Shown here in pieces: positions 9,777 through 16,841 of a stretch of 40,014 bases of DNA (position 1 is the first letter of the stretch; every line of letters starts with the position of its first letter). Both the position numbers and the translations under genes were made by a program. The DNA comes from Verrucomicrobiota bacterium (GTDB taxonomy: Bacteria; Verrucomicrobiota; Verrucomicrobiia; Limisphaerales; UBA9464): contig JANYDN010000007.1 in NCBI GenBank assembly GCA_025363585.1, forward strand, positions 1-40,014, read 5' to 3'. The notes under the pieces were generated by a model. That model ran no database searches, was not told the DNA's origin, and was given only the letters and a program-made list of their open reading frames with translations.

Positions 9777-10807
9777 ATGATTCCCAGTCGTTTGCCGAGC
9801 CGCAATGCCTCGCGAAGCCAATCCTTGGCGTGCTCGCTCGGCGGTTCCCAGTCTTCCGCCCACCCGAGCCATTGCATCGCCAGGTGCAGTTGGCAGCACT
9901 CGATCGCGCGCGCCATCGTGTCGATCGATCCCGCCGCGACCCCGCCTTCCGCGAGCGCCGCGCGGTACGCGCCCACCATCCGCGCGCGCTCGGACTCGCT
10001 CCATTCGCCCGACACCAAGGCCGCGACATCCAGCAGCCCGGGACCGATCGACGCCAGTTCCCAATCCACCGGGCAAATGCTCCCGTCGGTGCGACGGATC
10101 ACGTTGGACGGATAGAATTCGCCGTGCACCAACGTCGCCGGCAGCCGCGCGAGGCGACGGACGACCGCGGGATAATTCGCGACGATCCGTCCGAACCGGC
10201 GCCACGCGTCGGACGAGGACTTGCCGAAGCGCCGGCGGACGAAGTTGTCGGCGCGGGCGACCCAGGTATCGAAATGCGCCGCGTTCATCCGCGGCAGATG
10301 CGCCATGCCGCCGGTTGCCTGGAATCCCCGGCCGATGCCGATCGTCGCGTGAAGCCGGCCGATCCAACGCGCCGCGGCGTCCCAGGACTCCATCGCGCCG
10401 ACCTGCCAGAGTGGGACGCCCTCGATGCGCTCGAGGAAAAGCCAGTACCGACCGGATTCCGCCGACTCGATCGCGCCATAATATCGCGGCGTGCCCCACC
10501 CGCGGCCGTCGAGCACCGCGGTATAAGTCCGGATCTCGCGCCGCGGGTCATAGAGGAAGCCCGGCCGCACGCGCCGCGCCGCGGGCAACAGCGAGCCCGG
10601 GCTCAGGTCCTTCACGACCAGGCGACGGCGCGAGCCATCGGAGAGCCGGACGTCGAGGTTGTCGATCTGGTGCGAGGTGGAATACGCGGATTGACGGCGG
10701 CGCACGCCGGCGAACCGTGGCGAATCGCCCGGGCCCGTCGCGAAACAACCGGCCAGCGCGGTCCTTAGTTCCCCGATGGGTATCCGATGGTTTGGCGACG
10801 GTGACAT
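9773..10807 (-). CDS. APH/choline-kinase-fold phosphotransferase
   Basis: LPATLVHGEFYPSNVIRRTDGSICPVDWELASIGPGLLDVAALVSG, the HGEFYPSN...VDWE pattern of the aminoglycoside phosphotransferase family. Overlaps the next gene by 4 nt. Confidence 0.8.
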   Translation of the reverse strand: MSPSPNHRIPIGELRTALAGCFATGPGDSPRFAGVRRRQSAYSTSHQIDNLDVRLSDGSRRRLVVKDLSPGSLLPAARRVRPGFLYDPRREIRTYTAVLDGRGWGTPRYYGAIESAESGRYWLFLERIEGVPLWQVGAMESWDAAARWIGRLHATIGIGRGFQATGGMAHLPRMNAAHFDTWVARADNFVRRRFGKSSSDAWRRFGRIVANYPAVVRRLARLPATLVHGEFYPSNVIRRTDGSICPVDWELASIGPGLLDVAALVSGEWSESERARMVGAYRAALAEGGVAAGSIDTMARAIECCQLHLAMQWLGWAEDWEPPSEHAKDWLREALRLGKRLGII

Positions 10808-11967
10808 CAGTGCGCGACCCCCACCTTGTTCAACAGCCGGCGAAGCACCTTGTCAGAATCCAGATATTCCTCCGCGACCGCGCGGGCCGCGCGCGCGTGC
10901 GACTTATAGTCCGCGCGCACGGAGTCGATCGCGGCCAACGCGCCGTCCTCGTCGTCGAACGCAATCAGGCCGCGCCCCGACGGGAGCCGGTTCGAGAAGC
11001 CCGTTTCCTGGGCGACCACCGGCCGGCCCGACGCGAGGTAACACGCGCTGCGATCACTGAACCACCCGCATCTCGACGCGACGTAGCCGCTCTTGGCGAT
11101 CCCGATTTCCCCGCGCGACCCGGACACGAACCCAGCGTAATCCCACGGCGTGCCCGCCTCCGCCACCGGGTCGGCCAGTTCCCATCCGTTCCCGCGCAAC
11201 GCCGCGAGATCCGACGTCTCGTCGGGATGGATCGAGAGCGCGACGCGGAACCGCTCCCTTGCGCGGCTCGGCAATCCCATGAAACGCCGGAACGAATGCG
11301 CCTTCTGGCCGAAGTGCACGCCCTCATGATGGACCGAGCCGTAGCCGCGCCAATTGGCGACGGTGGTCCAGGCATCGCCCGGGTTCGCGTCCGACACGGG
11401 CCAATGATCGAGAACGACCGGCGGCAATGTCGGGATCCACTCGATGCCGCAAACCGGGATCGCGCAGCCCGCGCGGCCGAGCTCGCCGCCGACACTCGCG
11501 TGGTGCGTATGGCCGGAAAAGCGGCGGTCGATTCCCTCGACGGCGTGCCACAGTTGGTTGAACGCGGGATCGAGATCGAGATAGACGCGGACCGGGATCG
11601 CGCCGGTGAGTTCCGGGTCGTCGAGGAGTCCGGATATATTAACCAACGCGACGGCATCCGCGCAGGCCCGGCGCAAGGCGTCGCGCGTCATCCCGAACGT
11701 CTCGCGGGTGTCGGCGAGCACGAGCGCCGCGCGGGACGAGAACCCGTGCCGTTCGGCGACCTCGCGGAAATAGGACGCATTGACGGAATCGGCCAACGGC
11801 GCGCCGGACGGACGAACCGAAGCGCCCGCGATGGGTTCGACGAAGACGACGTCGTGGCCGAGGCGTTCGAGCCCCAGGATATATTGGAGGATGGCCCACG
11901 CCGCTCCGCCCTGGAAGGGATCGGCGGCGATCATCCCGGCGACCACGATGGTGGGACGATGGTTCAA
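10807..11967 (-). CDS. Glycosyltransferase-like protein (paralogue A), probable TTG start overlapping cysC2 stop (TTGA)
   Basis: NHRPTIVVAGMIAADPFQGGAAWAILQYILGLERLGHDVVFVEPI...GWFSDRSACYLASGRPVVAQETGFSNRLPSGRGLIAFDDEDGALAAIDSV; aligns by eye with 15189-16409 and the N-terminal half of 24787-27294. Confidence 0.75.
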   Translation of the reverse strand: MNHRPTIVVAGMIAADPFQGGAAWAILQYILGLERLGHDVVFVEPIAGASVRPSGAPLADSVNASYFREVAERHGFSSRAALVLADTRETFGMTRDALRRACADAVALVNISGLLDDPELTGAIPVRVYLDLDPAFNQLWHAVEGIDRRFSGHTHHASVGGELGRAGCAIPVCGIEWIPTLPPVVLDHWPVSDANPGDAWTTVANWRGYGSVHHEGVHFGQKAHSFRRFMGLPSRARERFRVALSIHPDETSDLAALRGNGWELADPVAEAGTPWDYAGFVSGSRGEIGIAKSGYVASRCGWFSDRSACYLASGRPVVAQETGFSNRLPSGRGLIAFDDEDGALAAIDSVRADYKSHARAARAVAEEYLDSDKVLRRLLNKVGVAH

Positions 11968-12539
11968 GAAAGCGATTGCCCGGCGACGGAGCCGATGCAC
12001 CGGACGATGCGCAGGGTCGCTTCCCCGACGCCGACCGACCGGGTGTCGATCGCGATCTCCGGCGCGAGCGGCACTTCGTAGGGATCGTCGATGCCCGTGA
12101 AATTGCGGATCTGCCCGCTGCGGGCGCGCGCGTAGAGTCCCTTGGGGTCGCGGCGTTCGCATTCCTCCAGCGGCGTGCTGACATGGACCTCTACGAAGCG
12201 GGGGCAAAGTCCGCGCACAAAACCGCGGGAAGCGCGGTACGGTGATATTAGGGAGACGACGACCCACACGCCGTGTTTGGCGAGCAGCGACGCCAGGAAC
12301 CCGACGCGACGGATGTGCGCATCGCGGTCCATGGGGGTATAACCGGTGCCGGGAAGCAGCTCCCGGATGCGGTCGCCATCGAGTTCCTCTACCCGGAGCC
12401 CAAGGTCGCGGAGGCGCGCGGCGACCGAGGAGGCGAGCGTGCTTTTGCCGGCGCCGGAAAGACCGGTGAACCAGACGACGGGCGCGGGGCCGGAAGACCC
12501 GGGACGAGCGTCCCGCGCAATGGATTCGGTATCGGACAT
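11964..12539 (-). CDS. cysC: Adenylylsulfate (APS) kinase, copy 2
   Basis: PAPVVWFTGLSGAGKSTLASSVAARLRDLGLRVEELDGDRIRELLPGTGYTPMDRDAHIRRVGFLASLLAKHGVWVVVSLISPYRASRGFVRGLCPRFVEVHVSTPLEECERRDPKGLYARARSGQIRNFTGIDDPYE. Confidence 0.93.
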   Translation of the reverse strand: MSDTESIARDARPGSSGPAPVVWFTGLSGAGKSTLASSVAARLRDLGLRVEELDGDRIRELLPGTGYTPMDRDAHIRRVGFLASLLAKHGVWVVVSLISPYRASRGFVRGLCPRFVEVHVSTPLEECERRDPKGLYARARSGQIRNFTGIDDPYEVPLAPEIAIDTRSVGVGEATLRIVRCIGSVAGQSLS

Positions 12540-12618
12540 GATGTCGGCGGACCGCGGGCCGCATCGTGTTCGCGGCACCGGGCACCGGCAAGACCCGAAA
12601 GCATTCCGGAGCCCGGTG

Positions 12619-13081
12619 GGGCGCATCTTGACACTGTCCCCGAAAAGTCCGAACCCGCCATCGACAATCTGAAATCGACGAAGTGGGACCGAGCGAAAGA
12701 CCCTGGCCGAAAGCACCTCGGCGAGCGCCCCAACTTTTCGTGTGGTTCGTGTATTTCGTGGACGCCAATTCCACGGACCTGCACGGCTTGGATCAAGCTG
12801 GGCAGGTGAACCACGAACTACACGAAACACACGAAAAGCTCGGGAAAAGAGATTCGATGAGTTGTCTGCGATGCTTTGAAAGGATCTCGCGTTCCCGAGC
12901 GGGCGCATCCGGAAACCGCTCCCCAGGAATTCTGGTCCCTCCAACGAGCCAACTGAAATCGGTTTTGTAGGACCGCGCGAAACGGCCTGAATTCACTGTC
13001 GCGGCCGCCGTTCACCCAGAACCCAGCGCAAGGGCGCCTTCTTCAAGGCTCTTGAGTTCGGGGCAGTGTCAAGATGCGCCC
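12619..13081 (-). mobile_element. MITE-like non-autonomous element, copy 3 (463 bp, inverted relative to copies 1 and 2)
   Basis: TIR GGGCGCATCTTGACACTGTCCCCGAA at 12619 and TTCGGGGCAGTGTCAAGATGCGCCC ending 13081 (best-preserved TIR); 9-bp flanks agcccggtg (12610-12618) / agcccggag (13082-13090), one mismatch; hairpin arms ~12734-12761 and ~12808-12840. Confidence 0.9.
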
Positions 13082-13126
13082 AGCCCGGAGCCACGGCGAG
13101 CCCACGCGGGGCCGGCGTGCGTCGGA

Positions 13127-13152
13127 TCTTGAAACTTGAAACTTCAATCTTC
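13127..13152 (+). repeat. Short 7-bp-periodic repeat (CTTGAAACTTGAAACTTCAATCTT), copy 1
   Basis: tcttgaaacttgaaacttcaatcttc; related to 37214-37245. Confidence 0.6.
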
Positions 13153-13274
13153 CCCCTTCTCCCCCGCCTTTCCCCTTGCCCCACCGCCATCGCGGCGCTT
13201 ACCTCATTCCAGCGCGATTGCCGGACCTCTTCCGGTATAAGTCCGCGCCAATCCCCACCCCATCCCGGGTCCAC

Positions 13275-14132
13275 GTGACACTCCACCGCATCGACAACCT
13301 CCCGGAATTCGAACGCCATTGGCTGCGGACCCGCGAACTCCGCGCCGCGCGGGATGCCGAAGCGGAGGCCATTTGCGCGCCCCATCGCGCGGCCCGCGCC
13401 GCCTTCACGCTGCCGGCTCTTAGTTATACCGCGGCCCAGGCGGCGGAACTCCGCGTCGACTGGCCCGCGTCGGGCGCCGACCAACCTCACTGGCGCGAGT
13501 CCCTGACATGCCCGGCAACCGGGCTCAACTCGCGGCTGCGCGCCAGCATGCAGGTGCTCGATGCGCGGGCCGGCCTGCATGCCGATTCCGACGTCTATAT
13601 CACGGAGCAAGTGACGCCCCTTTTCGCCCATTTGCGCGGTAGATTCGCCCGCCTCACCGGCAGCGAGTATCTCGGCCCCGGGCACGCGGGCGGCGCCGCC
13701 AACGAGGCCGGCACACGGCACGAGGATCTTACCCGACTGAGCATGGCGGACGCTTCGTTCGACGCCGTGCTGTCTTTCGAATGCCTCGAGCATATTCCCG
13801 ACTTCCGCTCGGCGATCGCTCAAATCCGCCGCGTGCTGCGTCCCGGGGGACGGTTCTTTTTCTCGGTTCCGTTCTGCGCGGGATTGCAACCGAACACGAT
13901 CCGGGCGCGCGTGTCGCCCGACGGCACGGTCGAGCACCTGTTGCCGCCCGAATACCACGGCGACCCGGTGTCGTCGGGCGGTTGTTTGTGCTTCACGCAT
14001 TTCGGATGGCAATTGATGGAGGACCTGCGGGGCGCGGGTTTCGTGGACGCCCACGGACTGGCGGCGTGGTCGCGGACCTTTGGCTATATCGGCGAGGAAC
14101 TCCTGTTCTTCATGGCGACGCGGCCGGCGTGA
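13275..14132 (+). CDS. Class I SAM-dependent methyltransferase (start uncertain: GTG 13275 or upstream)
   Basis: ...LSMADASFDAVLSFECLEHIPDFRSAIAQIRRVLRPGGRFFFSVPFCAG..., methyltransferase type 11-like motifs. Confidence 0.82.
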   Translation: MTLHRIDNLPEFERHWLRTRELRAARDAEAEAICAPHRAARAAFTLPALSYTAAQAAELRVDWPASGADQPHWRESLTCPATGLNSRLRASMQVLDARAGLHADSDVYITEQVTPLFAHLRGRFARLTGSEYLGPGHAGGAANEAGTRHEDLTRLSMADASFDAVLSFECLEHIPDFRSAIAQIRRVLRPGGRFFFSVPFCAGLQPNTIRARVSPDGTVEHLLPPEYHGDPVSSGGCLCFTHFGWQLMEDLRGAGFVDAHGLAAWSRTFGYIGEELLFFMATRPA

Positions 14133-15192
14133 ACCCGAACCGCAGCAGGCGGAACGACAATGCCCTGCGGTCGCCGGAACCGGACTCGACCTCGTGCGGA
14201 CAAAAGGTCGGCGAGGCACTTAGTTCGATCTCGACGGCCTCGTGTCGCGCCAATCGAACGGGGATTTCCCACTCGAACAGTTGCGCGGCGGGGAACGACG
14301 CGCGGAATTCGCGCCGGCCCACGCGCATTGCCAACTGCGTCGGCACGGTGTTGCCCACGGGTGTCCCGCCTTCGATGCGGATACCCGCGAGCGGCTCCGT
14401 GCAGCGGACCGGGAACGCGAGCACGCCCCCGACCCAGGTATCCGACCAATATCCCGGCGCCAATCCCAGGCGTTCCACGGGACCTTCCGGCGCGAACGCG
14501 TCCGAGAACCGGCGCCCCGGCGCGGCGAACGCGAACACCTCGGGATCCAGTCTTTTGTAATACCCGCGATCGAACAGCCATCGATAGCGTCCGTGCACCG
14601 CTTCCTCGGCGCCCCGGGTATAATATCGTTGCCAATCCCCGTGACCGGTCGCGTTCAGGCGCCCGAGCGCGGGACACGACGCGATCCCGGCGCCGGCAAG
14701 CGCGGCGCGCAGTTCAGCCTCGAGGTTCTCCTGCCGCAGCACGCGCAGCGCGACGGGAATATGGCCGTCGATCTCGAAGTAGTCCTCGATCCGGGCCCTG
14801 CCCCCGCCATGGGATTGGCTCTCCCGGGCGAAGGCTTCGAAATCGCCCTCCATCGCCAGCTCCTGGTTCGCGCCGTTGTCCCAGGCATTGCCGTTTTGCA
14901 TATAGGCATACCGCGACACCTCGGTTTCATAGGGATCGCGCGCGACCGCGATGATTAGTTTCAGCGCGTCGAAATCATGCCCGTGCCGGGCCATCGTCTC
15001 GCGGCACATCGCGGCGGTCTCGTGGCGCCTGCCGGGGATTTGCACGACGCCCCGTGCGGCCAGATCCGGGTCGTGCGCGTGGGGGTGCGAGTAGAAGACG
15101 GGCTTGGGCAGCGCTTCCAGCAGGCACTCGGTAACCGCCATTCCGCCCGTCTTCGGGACGTGTATGAACAGGACGTCGCGGTTGAAGATCAT
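14110..15192 (-). CDS. PAPS-dependent sulfotransferase family protein
   Basis: MIFNRDVLFIHVPKTGGMAVTECLLEAL... (HVPKTGG 5'-phosphosulfate-binding loop) and LIIAVARDPYETEVSRYAYMQ (3'-phosphate-binding-like RDPYExxxSxY). Confidence 0.8.
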   Translation of the reverse strand: MIFNRDVLFIHVPKTGGMAVTECLLEALPKPVFYSHPHAHDPDLAARGVVQIPGRRHETAAMCRETMARHGHDFDALKLIIAVARDPYETEVSRYAYMQNGNAWDNGANQELAMEGDFEAFARESQSHGGGRARIEDYFEIDGHIPVALRVLRQENLEAELRAALAGAGIASCPALGRLNATGHGDWQRYYTRGAEEAVHGRYRWLFDRGYYKRLDPEVFAFAAPGRRFSDAFAPEGPVERLGLAPGYWSDTWVGGVLAFPVRCTEPLAGIRIEGGTPVGNTVPTQLAMRVGRREFRASFPAAQLFEWEIPVRLARHEAVEIELSASPTFCPHEVESGSGDRRALSFRLLRFGFTPAASP

Positions 15193-16409
15193 GCCGTCAC
15201 CGTCGCTTCCCGCGGTGCCACCGCGGGTCGGATCACCCGCCGGGGCTCGTGCAAGCCGAGCTCGCGCAGCAAGCTCCCGAGAACGCGGTCGGTGTCAAAG
15301 AATTCCACCGCGATCGCGCGCGCCGCGGCGGCGTGGGCCGCGTAATCCGACGCGATCCGGCGCGCGCCCTCGACCGCCTCGTCCACGCTGCGGAATGCCA
15401 GCAGGCCGAGACCGGTCGGGAGCGTCCGTCCAAACCCGGTGTCCTGAACCAGCGCGGGCCGGCCCGAAGCCAAATAGCGCGCCGTCCGATCACTGAACCA
15501 GCCGGCCTGCGTGTCCACATAGATTCCCTGCGCGACGGAAAATTCGGCGCCCGAATCCCGGATATAGGTCCGGTAAGCGTCCGGGGTTCCCGCGTGGCGG
15601 TCGGGTTCCGCGAGGTCCCATCCACTGGTTTGCAACCGCTCGCGGTCCGCCGAGTCGCCGTCGTCGATCCGCAAGGCGATCTCGAACCGTCGGTCCACGC
15701 GCGACGGAAGGTCCGCGAAACGACGGAACTCATGCGCCTTTTGCCCGAAGACCCGGCCCGCGTGCGTGACGGTGCCATAGGCCCCGCGCCAACTCGCGAC
15801 CGTGGTGAACCGGTCGAACGCCGCCTTCGGCACGGCCGGCCACTCGGGAAGGTACACGGGCGGAAGCAACGGCCGCCAAACGATCCCGTCCGACGGAACG
15901 ATGCAACCCGGCGAGCCGATGTTGCCGCCCACCGTATAATACAAGTCATGCCCCCCGCACCGAGCCGCGCCGTTGCCCGAGGCGTGCCAAAACTGCGTGT
16001 GGCCCGGGTCGTCGTCGTAGTAGAGCCGGACGCGCGGCCCGGAGAACAACGCCTCGTGCCCAAGATGGCCACTGATATTGACGAGCAATTCCGCCCGTCC
16101 CGCGATGGCGGCCAACTCGCGGAGGCCGGTGCCGACCGATTCCCCGGTCTCGTGACACAGCAATGCCGAGCGATCGCCCAACCCGAAGCGAGCCATGACC
16201 GACCGGAAATAATCCGAGTTGGCCGACGCGGCGAACGGCGCCGGCGCGCCGCATGCATCGGTGCAGTCGCGGGCGGAGATCTGCTCCACGAACCAAGCGT
16301 CGAATCCCAGCCGCCGGAGCCCCAGCACCCAACAAAGACGCGTCCAGGCGTTGCCGCCGTTGGATGGCTTGTTGGCAAGGGCGCCGGCGACGAGGACGAC
16401 GGGCTTCAT
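15189..16409 (-). CDS. Glycosyltransferase-like protein (paralogue B)
   Basis: MKPVVLVAGALANKPSNGGNAWTRLCWVLGLRRLGFDAWFVEQIS...GWFSDRTARYLASGRPALVQDTGFGRTLPTGLGLLAFRSVDEAVEGARRI; paralogous to 10807-11967. Confidence 0.75.
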   Translation of the reverse strand: MKPVVLVAGALANKPSNGGNAWTRLCWVLGLRRLGFDAWFVEQISARDCTDACGAPAPFAASANSDYFRSVMARFGLGDRSALLCHETGESVGTGLRELAAIAGRAELLVNISGHLGHEALFSGPRVRLYYDDDPGHTQFWHASGNGAARCGGHDLYYTVGGNIGSPGCIVPSDGIVWRPLLPPVYLPEWPAVPKAAFDRFTTVASWRGAYGTVTHAGRVFGQKAHEFRRFADLPSRVDRRFEIALRIDDGDSADRERLQTSGWDLAEPDRHAGTPDAYRTYIRDSGAEFSVAQGIYVDTQAGWFSDRTARYLASGRPALVQDTGFGRTLPTGLGLLAFRSVDEAVEGARRIASDYAAHAAAARAIAVEFFDTDRVLGSLLRELGLHEPRRVIRPAVAPREATVTA

Positions 16410-16831
16410 CGTGGATCGGTCTTGCCCATCGCGACCTTCACCGACCCGAGAAGCCGCGCGCGGCCGGGGGCGGCATAGAGCCGGAACTCATACCGGCTGC
16501 CGGGTTGGATCCAGTCGGCGGTGACGGCGCCGTCGGGTTGGTCGGCGACCAATTTCTCCTCGCCCCCGTCCACGGCGACATAGACCTCGCCCCCGGTGCC
16601 GTTGCCGGTGTCCCAATGGATCGTGGTCGTGCCGGCACCGTCGCCGGGCGGGACCGGGTTCGGCTTGGCGGAGATGGACGGCTGTCCGTCGGGGGACGCG
16701 TTTGACGGCCGGCAACCGGTCGCGGCCGAGCCCGCGGCGAGACCCAAGAGCCATGCCACCAACTGGCGTGCGACCGATCGTTTTCCACGCCATTGCGGCG
16801 CGACGGATTCACCGGGATTGGATTCCATCAT
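16406..16831 (-). CDS. Small putative lipoprotein carrying a degenerate copy of the module found in the adjacent GSDH-like protein
   Basis: LLGLAAGSAATGCRPSNASPDGQPSISAKPNPVPPGDGAGTTTIHWDTGNGTGGEVYVAVDGGEEKLVADQPDGAVTADWIQPGSRYEFRLY; compare SISASPNPITVTDGTGLGVTTLAWNSAGTTTVEVRVG in the neighbour. Confidence 0.65.
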   Translation of the reverse strand: MMESNPGESVAPQWRGKRSVARQLVAWLLGLAAGSAATGCRPSNASPDGQPSISAKPNPVPPGDGAGTTTIHWDTGNGTGGEVYVAVDGGEEKLVADQPDGAVTADWIQPGSRYEFRLYAAPGRARLLGSVKVAMGKTDPR

Positions 16832-16841
16832 ATTATATAAG

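Noticed and set aside
9805-12081. 758-aa plus-strand ORF
   Set aside because: Antisense to the kinase, GT and cysC2 genes on the minus strand; no domain-like sequence.
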